Of a stretch of 64,000 nt of DNA, positions 22,869-31,836 are shown piece by piece. The stretch covers positions 329,437 to 393,436 of the forward strand of contig JACWDI010000001.1 in the NCBI GenBank assembly GCA_014654265.1, given 5' to 3'. The translations under genes and the position numbers were made by a program. Under the pieces are notes generated by a model. The model did no database searches and was not told the origin of the DNA. It saw nothing but the letters and a program-made list of their open reading frames with translations. Source of the stretch: Pelagibacterales bacterium SAG-MED11 (GTDB lineage Bacteria; Pseudomonadota; Alphaproteobacteria; Pelagibacterales; Pelagibacteraceae). The first letter of the stretch is position 1. The number at the start of each line of letters is the position of its first letter.

Positions 22869-23538
22869 TTTTATAGCACATATATTAGTTGTTGATGATG
22901 ATGATGGTATTAGATCTTTAGTTAAAAAGTATTTAAATGAAAATGATTATCTTGTTACGACTGCTAATAGCGCCGAGGATGCAAATGAAAAGATAAACAT
23001 TATAAAATTCGATTTGATAATATTAGATATCATGATGCCAGGAAAAAATGGACTTGAGTTCATTCAAGAAAATCAACAAAAACTAAAAACACCTATCATA
23101 TTATTGACTGCTAAAGGTCAGGCTAATGAGAGAATAGAAGGTTTAGAAGTTGGTGCAGATGATTATCTCCCAAAACCTTTTGAACCAAAAGAGCTTATTT
23201 TAAGAATTCAAAATATTATTTCAAAAACCAAAATAAAAGACCCAAAAAGGGTCATTGAATTTGAAAATATTAAAATTGATTTAAATAAACAATTAATTTT
23301 TAAAAAAAATAATGAATTTAAAATTAATAATACAGAAAAAAAAATTTTAGAAAATATGATTAATAACCCTGGAAAAACATTTTCAAGAGATGATATTGGA
23401 TCTTTAATTGATTTAGATAAAGAGAGATCTATTGATGTAATTATCACGAGATTAAGAAAAAAAATAGAAATTGATCCAAAAAATCCGAAATTTCTACAAA
23501 CTATTAGAGGAGCTGGATATGTTTTATGGATTGAGTAA
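22861..23538 (+). CDS. OmpR-family response regulator (PetR-like)
   Basis: A 225-residue two-component regulator. The receiver domain has the acidic pocket DDDDG, the phospho-acceptor Asp in LIILDIMMPGKNG and the Lys in LPKPFEPKE. The C-terminal winged-helix DNA-binding domain ends with DVIITRLRKKIEIDPKNP and TIRGAGYVLW, typical of OmpR/PhoB types. It sits between the MarR gene and a histidine kinase with overlaps on both sides, so the three proteins are probably made together and the kinase is its likely partner. Confidence 0.92.
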   Translation: MDNFIAHILVVDDDDGIRSLVKKYLNENDYLVTTANSAEDANEKINIIKFDLIILDIMMPGKNGLEFIQENQQKLKTPIILLTAKGQANERIEGLEVGADDYLPKPFEPKELILRIQNIISKTKIKDPKRVIEFENIKIDLNKQLIFKKNNEFKINNTEKKILENMINNPGKTFSRDDIGSLIDLDKERSIDVIITRLRKKIEIDPKNPKFLQTIRGAGYVLWIE

Positions 23539-24838
23539 TTTTTTTAAGAATATTCTTCCAAAAAAATTATTTTACCGTGCTTTATTAATTGTTGCTGTCC
23601 CAGTCATAGTTTTACAACTAGTCATCACTATTGTTTTTTTTGATAGCCTTTGGATTAAGACAAACAAAGGAATGACTAGAGCTCTAATTAATGAAGTTAA
23701 AACATTCATAGAAGTTTATAAAGATGAAATTTATAATAAAGATGAAATAACAAATCTTTTTTCAATCTATCAAGATCTTAACATAGAATATATTGATAAT
23801 GAAAAATTTGATTATGAATATGATGAAAGATGGTTTAGCCCAATAGATCGAACTCTGAGAAGAGAGCTTAAATCAAGATTTCAATCAGAAAAATTTTGGT
23901 TTGATACAACAGGGTACAAAGAATTAATAGACTTAAGAATTGAATATAAATCTGGATACTTTAAATTTTTAATTCCTAAAGATAGAATCACAAGTTCATC
24001 TGCTAGAATTTTTGCATTATGGATAACTGTCCCAGCAATTATAATGATTTTTATTTCTTTAATCTTTTTAAAAAACCAAACAAGACCTATCACAAATCTT
24101 GCTAAAGCTGCTGCAAAGTTTGGTAGGGGTGAAGAAGTAGAAGAGTTCAAACCATCAGGTGCATCAGAAATACGACAGGCAGGCTATGAATTTGATAGAA
24201 TGAGAAAAAGAATAAAAAGACACCTTAATCAACGCTCCGAGATGTTATCTGGAATTAGCCATGATTTAAGAACACCTTTAACAAGAATGAAACTACAAAT
24301 TGCCTTTATCAAAGATAAACAATTAGCAATTAAAATGTCTGAAGATATCAACGAAATGGAAAAAATGTTGAATGAATATCTACAATTCACAAGTTCATCT
24401 AATATTGAGAAAAATGAACAGTTTAATCTAAGTGAATTAATTAATGAAATTGTGGAAAAATATGATAATGAAAATATCTCAACAGATATAATTCCTCGAC
24501 TTTATATTAACGGAAGAAAGAATTTAATAAGAAGATGTATCAATAATTTATTAGATAATGCAATCAAATATGCTAATAAGGTTCAGGTTGAAATCAACAA
24601 AAATAATAATAATTCATTTATCAAAATTGAAGATGATGGTCCTGGAATACCAGAAAGTGAATATGAGAATGTCTTTAAGCCTTTTTACAAAATTGATAAA
24701 AGCAGAGCAGATACAAAAGCAAGTGTAGGATTGGGACTATCAATAGCTTCAGATATAGTAAGATCACATGGAGGCAATATTAAATTAGATAAATCTTCGA
24801 TGAATGGTTTATCAGTTAAGATTTTCTTACCTTTTTAG
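23519..24838 (+). CDS. EnvZ-type sensor histidine kinase
   Basis: A 439-residue membrane kinase. TM1 (ALLIVAVPVIVLQLVITIVFF), a periplasmic domain of about 130 residues, TM2 (IFALWITVPAIIMIFISLIF), a HAMP domain, the HisKA phospho-His motif SGISHDLRTPLTRMKL, and an HATPase domain with N box NLLDNAIKYA, G1 EDDGPGIPE and G2 GLGLSIASDIV. The ATG at 23519 has AGGAG six bases upstream and overlaps the response regulator by 20 bases; an in-frame start at 23471 is less likely. The signal sensed is unknown; domain order matches EnvZ. Confidence 0.9.
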   Translation: MFYGLSNFFKNILPKKLFYRALLIVAVPVIVLQLVITIVFFDSLWIKTNKGMTRALINEVKTFIEVYKDEIYNKDEITNLFSIYQDLNIEYIDNEKFDYEYDERWFSPIDRTLRRELKSRFQSEKFWFDTTGYKELIDLRIEYKSGYFKFLIPKDRITSSSARIFALWITVPAIIMIFISLIFLKNQTRPITNLAKAAAKFGRGEEVEEFKPSGASEIRQAGYEFDRMRKRIKRHLNQRSEMLSGISHDLRTPLTRMKLQIAFIKDKQLAIKMSEDINEMEKMLNEYLQFTSSSNIEKNEQFNLSELINEIVEKYDNENISTDIIPRLYINGRKNLIRRCINNLLDNAIKYANKVQVEINKNNNNSFIKIEDDGPGIPESEYENVFKPFYKIDKSRADTKASVGLGLSIASDIVRSHGGNIKLDKSSMNGLSVKIFLPF

Positions 24839-25067
24839 ACTTATTTTTTTTTAAACTTTTAAATTGACTGGTTTTTTTTTCTAAATTTTCTACTCTTTTC
24901 TTCAAAATTTCAAATTCATCCTTACTTGTAAGTCTCATTCTAAAAACAATTTCATCTCTCTTTGATTTTAAAATATTCATTAATTCATTTGCCAGATCTT
25001 TAGATGATACTAAACCCTGTTCAAATAATTTAGCCAATTTATCAATAACAAATTTTGAATTTTTCAT
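24816..25067 (-). CDS. ubiK: UbiK/BMFP-family ubiquinone biosynthesis accessory factor
   Basis: An 83-residue protein of the BMFP (YqiC/UbiK) family: an amphipathic N-terminal helix, then MRLTSKDEFEILKKRVENLEKK, the coiled-coil trimerisation segment with the conserved V-x2-RxxF-like register. Family members help assemble ubiquinone synthesis proteins at the membrane. The C-terminal tail is Lys-rich. It is divergent from lgt and overlaps the 3' end of the kinase gene by 23 bases. Short length lowers certainty slightly. Confidence 0.75.
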   Translation of the reverse strand: MKNSKFVIDKLAKLFEQGLVSSKDLANELMNILKSKRDEIVFRMRLTSKDEFEILKKRVENLEKKTSQFKSLKKNKSKKVRKS

Positions 25068-25117
25068 ATATATTTATATTAACCTATTATATTAATAGCT
25101 TACAATTATAATTCAAA

Positions 25118-25900
25118 ATGTTAATTAATAATTTTGACCCAGTTGCAGTCCAAATTTTCTCCATCGATATCAAATGGTATTCTTTAGCTTATATTGTTGG
25201 AATATTACTGGGTTGGATTTTAAGTAAAAAAATTTTTATTTCTGATCATTACATTAAAGAAAAATTTGATGATTTTATTACATATATAATATTAGGTATA
25301 ATTATTGGCGGTCGTTTAGGGTATGTATTCTTTTATAATTTTGGTTATTACTCGGATAACTTATTAGACATTATTAAAATTTGGCAAGGTGGGATGTCAT
25401 TTCATGGAGGTCTTATAGGAGTTATATTTGCAAGCTTTTTATTTGCCAAAAAAAATAATCAAAATATTTTTAGTTATTTAGATATTGTTTCTATTGTAGC
25501 TCCGATTGGCATTTTTTTTGGAAGAATTGCAAATTTTATTAACTCTGAATTATACGGGATAGAAACAAATCTTCCGTGGGCTGTAAAATTTATCCGGATA
25601 GATGATTTATACCGACATCCATCTCAACTGTATGAGGCATTATTTGAAGGATTAATTTTATTAGTTATTTTATTATATTTTAGAAAAAAAGGTTTTATGA
25701 AAATCCCAGGCTTAATCTCTGGGTTATTTCTTATTTTTTACTCAATATTTAGATTCGCAGTTGAATTTTTTAGAGTTCCAGATGAACAGTTGGGGTACTT
25801 ATTTTTTAATTTAACGATGGGACAGTTAATAAGCATTGTATTCTTATTAATTGGTACTTATTTAGTAATAAATAAATATGAAACTAAAAAAGAACAATAG
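25118..25900 (+). CDS. lgt: Prolipoprotein diacylglyceryl transferase Lgt
   Basis: A 260-residue polytopic inner-membrane enzyme that attaches diacylglycerol from phosphatidylglycerol to lipoprotein cysteines. Family landmarks are KWYSLAYIVGILLGW, GGRLGYVFFYN, IWQGGMSFHGGLIG, the signature GRIANFINSELYG, and RHPSQLYEALFEG with the essential His. About seven hydrophobic helices are seen. The downstream methyltransferase overlaps its end by 23 bases, a lgt-MidA pairing followed by pgeF that is common in alphaproteobacteria. Confidence 0.96.
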   Translation: MLINNFDPVAVQIFSIDIKWYSLAYIVGILLGWILSKKIFISDHYIKEKFDDFITYIILGIIIGGRLGYVFFYNFGYYSDNLLDIIKIWQGGMSFHGGLIGVIFASFLFAKKNNQNIFSYLDIVSIVAPIGIFFGRIANFINSELYGIETNLPWAVKFIRIDDLYRHPSQLYEALFEGLILLVILLYFRKKGFMKIPGLISGLFLIFYSIFRFAVEFFRVPDEQLGYLFFNLTMGQLISIVFLLIGTYLVINKYETKKEQ

Positions 25901-26924
25901 TCTTTCTTTAGATAAATTTATAAATTTTTCTCTTTACGATAAAAAATCTGGTTATTATATGAAAAAAAATCCTTTTGGACAGGAAAGTGATTTTATAACT
26001 GCACCTAATATTTCAAGACTATTTTCTGAAATGATTGCAATATGGATTATAAGTTTTTGGCAAAGCTTAGGGTCTCCAAAAAAGTTTAATTTAGTTGAAC
26101 TTGGAGCAGGTAATGGGGAAATGATGAAAATAATTATTGAAAGTTTTCAAAATTTTCCATTTTTTTTAAAATCTTGTAATTTTATGATTCATGAAAAAAG
26201 TCCTACTTTAATTAATATTCAAAAAAAAAAACTGATTAAAAATAAAATTAAATGGATTCCAAATATAAACAAAATAAATAAGGACCCAAGTATATTTATT
26301 GCAAATGAATTCTTTGATGCAATAGCAATCAAACAATTTAATAAAAAAAAAAGTTTATGGTTCGAAAAATTTGTAAATTTAGAAAATTCAAAGAGACCAT
26401 TTTTTTTTGAAAAAAAAGCAGATATAAAAAAAATCGAAAAGAAGATTAAATTTAAAATATCACAAAGTCAAAATTTTATCGAATATTCAAAACTTGGGTT
26501 AAATTACTTAAGAGATATCTCTAATATAATAAAAAAAAATACTGGTGGTTTATTGCTTATTGATTATGGATATACAGATAAAAAAATGAAAAATACATTA
26601 CAAGCAGTGTATAATCACAAATTTGCCAATATTTTAAGTAATATAGGAAATGTAGATATCACTCATAATATAAATTTTAATATTTTTGAAAAGTTTGTAA
26701 AACAAATGAATGGTTTGAAGACTAACTTGACATCACAAAAAGACTTTCTGACAAAGCTAGGAATAAAAGAAAGAGCAGAGATCATATCTAAAAACAAAAA
26801 TTTTACTAAAAAATCAGATATATACTATCGACTTGAAAGACTTATTAATAAAAAACAAATGGGTCATTTATTTAAAGTAATGCTTATTAAAAATGAGAAT
26901 AATAAATTTAAATTAGGTTTCTAA
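25878..26924 (+). CDS. MidA/NDUFAF7-like SAM-dependent methyltransferase
   Basis: A 348-residue class I methyltransferase of the COG1565 family, the bacterial relatives of the mitochondrial complex I assembly factor NDUFAF7. The N-terminal DKFINFSLYDKKSGYY, SAM-binding VELGAGNGEMMKII, IFIANEFFDAIAIKQF and LLIDYGYTD are characteristic. NDUFAF7 methylates an arginine in the NDUFS2 subunit; a similar role in complex I maturation is a reasonable inference here. Highly lysine-rich composition reflects the genome. It overlaps lgt and is followed directly by pgeF. Confidence 0.85.
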   Translation: MKLKKNNSLSLDKFINFSLYDKKSGYYMKKNPFGQESDFITAPNISRLFSEMIAIWIISFWQSLGSPKKFNLVELGAGNGEMMKIIIESFQNFPFFLKSCNFMIHEKSPTLINIQKKKLIKNKIKWIPNINKINKDPSIFIANEFFDAIAIKQFNKKKSLWFEKFVNLENSKRPFFFEKKADIKKIEKKIKFKISQSQNFIEYSKLGLNYLRDISNIIKKNTGGLLLIDYGYTDKKMKNTLQAVYNHKFANILSNIGNVDITHNINFNIFEKFVKQMNGLKTNLTSQKDFLTKLGIKERAEIISKNKNFTKKSDIYYRLERLINKKQMGHLFKVMLIKNENNKFKLGF

Positions 26925-26925
26925 A

Positions 26926-27687
26926 TTGATTAGATCTAAAAGATTGTTGAAACAAAAAAAAATTAGTCATGGTTTTTTCAACAAAAACGGAGGTAAATCA
27001 AAAGGTATTTATAAAAGTTTAAATTGTGGACCTGGCTCAAATGATAAAAGAAATAATGTCAAAAAAAATTTAAAAATAGTTAAAAAAAAGATTAGTAAGA
27101 AATCAAGAGATATTTTTTTACTTCATCAAATCCACAGTAACAAGATTGTTTTCATAAAAAATTTTTCAAAACTAAAAAAGAAAAAAATTGAAGCTGATGC
27201 AATTATAACTAATCAAGAAAAATTACCTATAGGCGTTTTGACAGCAGACTGTGTTCCTATATTACTTCATGATAGTAAAAAAAATTTTATCGCAGCAGTT
27301 CATGCTGGTTGGAGGGGAGCTTTTAAAGGTATTATAAATAAAGTAATAAGTTTTATGATAATGAAAGGAAGTGAAGCGAAGTCTATTACCGCCGCAATAG
27401 GCCCTTGTATTAAAAAAAAGAGCTACAATGTGAAAGAAGATTTTAAGAAAAGATTTATTAAAAAGAATAAAAAAAACAAAAAATTTTTTATAACAAAAAA
27501 AAAAGTTATTTATTTTGATTTACCTAATTTTGTTAAATCTCAACTAAAATCAAATAAAATTACAAATATCGATATGATAAATATAGATACTTTTGACAAA
27601 AAAAATAATTTTTTCAGTGCAAGAAGATCTTTAAAGTTAAAACATGCGGATTATGGTAGAAATATTTCAATAATTATGATTAATTAA
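26926..27687 (+). CDS. pgeF: PgeF (YfiH) family laccase-domain protein
   Basis: A 253-residue protein of the YfiH/multicopper-polyphenol-oxidase-like family, now linked to peptidoglycan quality control and purine nucleoside hydrolysis. The three zinc-site elements are visible: [21 protein letters not shown] and [23 protein letters not shown] and the C-terminal FFSARR also fit. It starts with TTG one base after the upstream stop; no ATG exists near the expected N-terminus. Part of lgt-MidA-pgeF. Confidence 0.88.
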   Translation: MIRSKRLLKQKKISHGFFNKNGGKSKGIYKSLNCGPGSNDKRNNVKKNLKIVKKKISKKSRDIFLLHQIHSNKIVFIKNFSKLKKKKIEADAIITNQEKLPIGVLTADCVPILLHDSKKNFIAAVHAGWRGAFKGIINKVISFMIMKGSEAKSITAAIGPCIKKKSYNVKEDFKKRFIKKNKKNKKFFITKKKVIYFDLPNFVKSQLKSNKITNIDMINIDTFDKKNNFFSARRSLKLKHADYGRNISIIMIN

Positions 27688-27695
27688 ACTTTTCA

Positions 27696-28628
27696 ATGAA
27701 ATTATTAACTGGAAATAGCAATAAAGTTCTCAGTAAAAATATTGCAAAATATTTGAAAACAAAACTTGTAAACTCAAGTATAAGAAAGTTTTCTGATGGG
27801 GAAATTTACGTTGAAATAAATGAAAATATTAGAGGCAATAGTATTTTTATTGTACAATCAATTTCTTCTCCAGCAAATGATAATTTGATGGAATTGTTGC
27901 TTTGTATAGATGCTCTTAAAAGATCCTCTGCAAAAAATATAACAGCAGTAATTCCATATTTTGGATATGCTAGACAAGATAGAAAAGTTGTACCAAGAAC
28001 ATCTATTTCAGCAAAACTTGTTTCAAACTTAATTACTAAAGCTGGCGCTGATAGAGTGGTGACTGTTGATTTGCATGCAGGACAAATTCAAGGTTTTTTT
28101 GATATTCCTGTGGATAACCTTTTTGCAACCCCAATATTTGCAAGACATGCAAGAAAAAAAATTAAAAGTAAAAAAATTGTTTGTGTTGCGCCCGATGTGG
28201 GTGGGACAGAACGAGCTAGAGCGCTAGGAAAACTTCTTAACGTAGGCTTGGCTATTGTTGACAAGAGAAGACCAAAGCCTGGGCAGTCACAGGTGATGAA
28301 TGTTATTGGAGATGTGAAAGGTCAAACTTGCATTATTGTAGATGACATAATTGACTCAGGTGGAACTATTGTGAATGCGGCAAAAGCATTAAAAGCAAAA
28401 GGTGCTAAAGAAGTTTTTGTTTATATCACTCATGGTGTTCTAAGCGGTGATGCTGTAAAAAAAATTAAAAACTCAGTAATTAAAAATTTAGTTATTACTG
28501 ATACAATTGATAATTCAGAAAAAATTAGAAATGTTAAAAATATAGAAGTTTTACCAATTTCAGGGCTAATAGGTGAAGCTATTAAAAGAATATCTAATTC
28601 AACATCAGTATCTGATTTATTCAAATAA
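27696..28628 (+). CDS. prs: Ribose-phosphate pyrophosphokinase
   Basis: A 310-residue enzyme making PRPP from ribose 5-phosphate and ATP, feeding nucleotide, His and Trp synthesis. Signature blocks are [17 protein letters not shown], the ATP loop [35 protein letters not shown], and the PRPP-binding [18 protein letters not shown]. Length is that of class I enzymes. It precedes the L25 and pth genes, an order (prs-rplY-pth-ychF) widespread in proteobacteria. Confidence 0.97.
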   Translation: MKLLTGNSNKVLSKNIAKYLKTKLVNSSIRKFSDGEIYVEINENIRGNSIFIVQSISSPANDNLMELLLCIDALKRSSAKNITAVIPYFGYARQDRKVVPRTSISAKLVSNLITKAGADRVVTVDLHAGQIQGFFDIPVDNLFATPIFARHARKKIKSKKIVCVAPDVGGTERARALGKLLNVGLAIVDKRRPKPGQSQVMNVIGDVKGQTCIIVDDIIDSGGTIVNAAKALKAKGAKEVFVYITHGVLSGDAVKKIKNSVIKNLVITDTIDNSEKIRNVKNIEVLPISGLIGEAIKRISNSTSVSDLFK

Positions 28629-28671
28629 TTACCTTGATTATTTATAAACATGGGTTAAAAAACTCTGTTTT

Positions 28672-29412
28672 ATGAATTCACTAGAAGCAAACATAAGAAC
28701 TAACAAAACTAAAGGGCAACTAAATGCCATAAGAGACAATGGCAATGTTCCAGCAATTATTTATGGTGGAAAAGATGAAAATCAAAAAATCCATATTTCA
28801 AAAAAATTACTTAAAACTTTAATAGAAAAAGAGAATTTTTTATCTAGTATTATTACTCTGAATATTGATGGTAAGCCACAAAATGTTTTACCTAGAGAAG
28901 TAAAGTATCATATTTTAAGTGACGAACCTACCCATGTAGATTTTTTAAGAGTTTTACCTGGAGTAAAAATCAAAATCGAAGTCCCAGTTAATTTTATTAA
29001 TCACGAGAAATCTCCAGGATTGAAAAGAGGTGGTGTTTTAAACATTGTTAGAAGAAAGGTGGAATTAAAATGCCCAAGTGAAAAAATTCCTGGAAGTTTA
29101 ACTTTAGATCTTGATGGTATTGATATTGGTGAAAGTTTTAAAATTTCGTCAGTTAAATTAGATTCTGAAGTAATGCCGACAATTCAAGGACGAGACTTCG
29201 TGATAGCAACTTTAGCCGCTCCAACTGTTATGAAAGAGCCAGAGAAACCTGCGGAGGCTGAAGCAACTGAGGGAGAAGAAGGTGCCGAGGGAACAGAGGC
29301 AGCAGCGGCGGCAGATGGTGATAAACCAGCAGCAGATGCAGCTAAAGGTGAAAAAAAAGAGGGTGAAGAAAAAAAGCCTGCTGAAAAGAAACCTGCAGAA
29401 GAAAAAAAATAA
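28672..29412 (+). CDS. rplY: 50S ribosomal protein L25/Ctc with long acidic-alanine tail
   Basis: A 246-residue L25 of the long, Ctc-like type that binds 5S rRNA. The N-terminal L25 domain has KGQLNAIRDNGNVPAIIYGG, the C-terminal TL5-like domain contains GVLNIVRRKVELKCPS. After about residue 187 the protein becomes a low-complexity tail of Ala, Glu, Gly, Pro and Lys (EGEEGAEGTEAAAAADG and EKKPAEKKPAEEKK). The tail DNA is much richer in G and C than its surroundings. Such tails are common on alphaproteobacterial L25, with unknown function. Confidence 0.95.
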   Translation: MNSLEANIRTNKTKGQLNAIRDNGNVPAIIYGGKDENQKIHISKKLLKTLIEKENFLSSIITLNIDGKPQNVLPREVKYHILSDEPTHVDFLRVLPGVKIKIEVPVNFINHEKSPGLKRGGVLNIVRRKVELKCPSEKIPGSLTLDLDGIDIGESFKISSVKLDSEVMPTIQGRDFVIATLAAPTVMKEPEKPAEAEATEGEEGAEGTEAAAAADGDKPAADAAKGEKKEGEEKKPAEKKPAEEKK

Positions 29413-29446
29413 TCAATCAAAATTGAAACTTTAATTCCATTTATTT

Positions 29447-30007
29447 ATGCTTTTATTCGTAGGATTAGGTAATCCAACACCTGACAGTGAAAACAATCGA
29501 CACAACGTTGGATTCAAAATTATAGACACTATCAACAAAAAATTTAGTCTCTCAAAACAAAAACCCAAGTTCAAAGGACTTTTAACAACTGGAAATATTG
29601 GAGACAAAAAAGTTTATGCAATAAAGCCATTAACATTTATGAATAACTCTGGAGTTTGTATTAGAGAATTAATTGAGTATTTTAAAATAGATGCTGAAGA
29701 CGTTATAGTATTTCATGATGATCTTGATATAGAATTTGGTAAAATTAAAGCTAAATTTGGTGGATCAAGTGCAGGCCATAACGGAATTGCTTCTATCGAT
29801 AAATTCATAGGTAAAGATTACTCAAGGGTAAGAATCGGAATTGGAAAACCAAAAAATGGTATCGAAGTTGCAGATTATGTTTTGCAAAATTTTGATGAGG
29901 ATGAAACAATTGGTATTGAAAAAATATCTAAAGATATAACGGAGTTTATTTCTATTCTTGTTGAAAAAAAATTGGATTTATTTTCAAGTTCTGTAAATAA
30001 CAAATAA
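29447..30007 (+). CDS. pth: Peptidyl-tRNA hydrolase
   Basis: A 186-residue Pth that frees tRNA from dropped-off peptidyl-tRNA. Seen are LFVGLGNPTPDSENNRHNVGF with the catalytic His, KPLTFMNNSG with the binding Asn, VFHDDLDIEFG with the catalytic Asp, and GGSSAGHNGIASI. The stop overlaps the ychF start by one base. Confidence 0.96.
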   Translation: MLLFVGLGNPTPDSENNRHNVGFKIIDTINKKFSLSKQKPKFKGLLTTGNIGDKKVYAIKPLTFMNNSGVCIRELIEYFKIDAEDVIVFHDDLDIEFGKIKAKFGGSSAGHNGIASIDKFIGKDYSRVRIGIGKPKNGIEVADYVLQNFDEDETIGIEKISKDITEFISILVEKKLDLFSSSVNNK

Positions 30008-31080
30008 TGAGTTTTAAGTGTGGAATAGTAGGTTTACCCAATGTAGGTAAGTCGACTTTATTTAACGCATTAACAAATTCAAGTAAAGCTCAGGCAGCAA
30101 ATTTTCCATTTTGTACAATTGATCCAAATGTTGGAGTTGTGCCTGTTCCTGACCAAAGATTAAAAAAATTAGCAGAAATTTCTAATTCAAAAAAGATTAT
30201 AAATACTACAATTTCTTTCGTTGATATTGCTGGATTAGTTAAAGGTGCTTCTAAAGGTGAAGGATTAGGAAATAAGTTTTTATCTCATATAAGAGAGGTT
30301 GATGCAATTATTCACATGGTTAGATGCTTTGACTCAAGTGATATCCAAAATGTTAACGAAACAGTAGATCCAGTTAGAGACCTTGAAATTATCGAGACTG
30401 AGATGATGTTGGCTGATCTGGAGTCTATTCAAAAGAGATTAGAAAAAAACAATAAAAAAAATATAGAAGAGGAGCAATTAAAAATTCTTAATACTGCTTT
30501 GGATTGTATTAATAAAGATCAAGATATTTCAATTTTGAATTCTCAATTTGAGAAAAAGCAACTAAGTCAAAGTGGTCTATTATCCTTAAAATCTAAAATA
30601 TTTGTGTGTAATGTAGATGAAAAAAGTATTCAAAATGGAAATAATTATACTGAGGCATTTATTAATAAATTTGGTAATGAAAATACTCTAATTGTTTCTG
30701 CAGATATAGAAAATCAAATAAATGAATTAGATATTAGTGAAAAAAAAAATTACATGGAAATGATTGGTTTAAAAGAAACTGGATTGAATTTGTTAATACA
30801 AAGAGGTTACAAAATACTTGAATTAGATACCTACTTTACCTCTGGTCCTGAAGAAACCCGAGCATGGACAATTCCTAAAAACTGTACAGCTCCAAAAGCA
30901 GCATCTGAGATTCACACTGATTTTGAAAAAGGATTTATCCGAGCAGAAACAATTTCTTATGAAGACTTTGTTGCAAACAGCGGATGGGTCAATTCAAAAA
31001 CTAATGGTAAAATGAGATTGGAAGGAAAAGATTATATTGTAAAAGATGGTGATGTACTAAACTTTCGTTTCAACACGTGA
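30007..31080 (+). CDS. ychF: Redox-regulated ATPase YchF (Obg-like)
   Basis: A 357-residue Obg-family ATPase associated with ribosomes and stress adaptation. G1 is GLPNVGKSTLFNAL, the G3 region is DIAGLVKGASKGEGLGNKFL, a coiled-coil insert follows, and the C-terminal TGS domain contains KGFIRAETISYEDF. The G4 element has changed from the GTPase NKxD (ICNVDE here), which explains ATP preference in this family. Convergent overlap of 24 bases with petC. Confidence 0.96.
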   Translation: MSFKCGIVGLPNVGKSTLFNALTNSSKAQAANFPFCTIDPNVGVVPVPDQRLKKLAEISNSKKIINTTISFVDIAGLVKGASKGEGLGNKFLSHIREVDAIIHMVRCFDSSDIQNVNETVDPVRDLEIIETEMMLADLESIQKRLEKNNKKNIEEEQLKILNTALDCINKDQDISILNSQFEKKQLSQSGLLSLKSKIFVCNVDEKSIQNGNNYTEAFINKFGNENTLIVSADIENQINELDISEKKNYMEMIGLKETGLNLLIQRGYKILELDTYFTSGPEETRAWTIPKNCTAPKAASEIHTDFEKGFIRAETISYEDFVANSGWVNSKTNGKMRLEGKDYIVKDGDVLNFRFNT

Positions 31081-31836
31081 CCAAATTCTTTTCATACTAA
31101 AGTAGACTAAGATAGTCAGAATAATTAAATACACTATTGCCTTGAAACCCATTTGATGTCTTGTTTCTAAATGAGGCTCTGCTGTCCACATCAAGAATGT
31201 AGTAACATCTTTAGACATTTGCTCAACTGTTGCACTAGTTCCATCAGAATATTCAATTAATCCATCAGATAGAGGGTTCGACATTTTAATTTTATTTCCA
31301 TACATATATTTATTGTAATGAACACCTTCCTCTAAATTAATGCCTACTGGTGGATCTTCATATCCTTGAAGTAAAGAATAAATATAATCTACTCCACCAC
31401 CCCTAGCTTTCACTAAAACTGACATGTCTGGTGGATAGGCTCCGCCATTTGCTGCTTGAGCAGCTTTAACGTTTTCATATGGCATTACAAATTTATCAGA
31501 GAGTTTTCCAGGTCTTGTAAACATTTCTCCATCTGCATTTGGTCCATCTGATACATCAAAAGATGCTGCGATTGCTTTAGCTTGTTGCTCAGTAAATTCA
31601 GGTCCACCTTTTTCTGCTAAATTTCTATAGCTGAGATATTTCATAGAATGACAAGATGCACATACCTCTGTGTAAACTTGATAGCCTCTTTGCAATGCTC
31701 CTCGATCAAACTTTCCAAAAAGACCTTTAAAACTCCAATCCGTTTTCAAGTATTCAACTTTTTCTGCAGCATAAGAGTTTAATGGAGCAGCTAAAAATAC
31801 TATAACTAAAGATAATATTCTTAAAAAATTTTTCAC
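31057..31836 (-). CDS. petC: Cytochrome c1 of the bc1 complex
   Basis: A 259-residue membrane-anchored cytochrome with a signal peptide (1-23, ending SYA), a heme c attachment motif CASCH in YTEVCASCHSMKYLSYRNL, a PPDMSVLVKARGGG segment, a GVHYNKYMYGNKIKM region near the Met ligand, and a C-terminal transmembrane anchor (AIVYLIILTILVYFSM). It passes electrons from the Rieske protein to cytochrome c. Last gene of petABC, with a zero-base gap after petB. Confidence 0.96.
   Translation of the reverse strand: MKNFLRILSLVIVFLAAPLNSYAAEKVEYLKTDWSFKGLFGKFDRGALQRGYQVYTEVCASCHSMKYLSYRNLAEKGGPEFTEQQAKAIAASFDVSDGPNADGEMFTRPGKLSDKFVMPYENVKAAQAANGGAYPPDMSVLVKARGGGVDYIYSLLQGYEDPPVGINLEEGVHYNKYMYGNKIKMSNPLSDGLIEYSDGTSATVEQMSKDVTTFLMWTAEPHLETRHQMGFKAIVYLIILTILVYFSMKRIWSRVETKV

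Noticed and set aside
23208..23447. Minus-strand frame opposite the response regulator
   Set aside because: Shadow of the OmpR-type DNA-binding domain; hydrophobic translation arises from complementary Lys/Asn codons.
29184..29420. Ser/Ala-rich open frame on the minus strand opposite the L25 tail
   Set aside because: It mirrors the low-complexity G/C-rich tail of rplY and has no independent start context or homology; a shadow frame.
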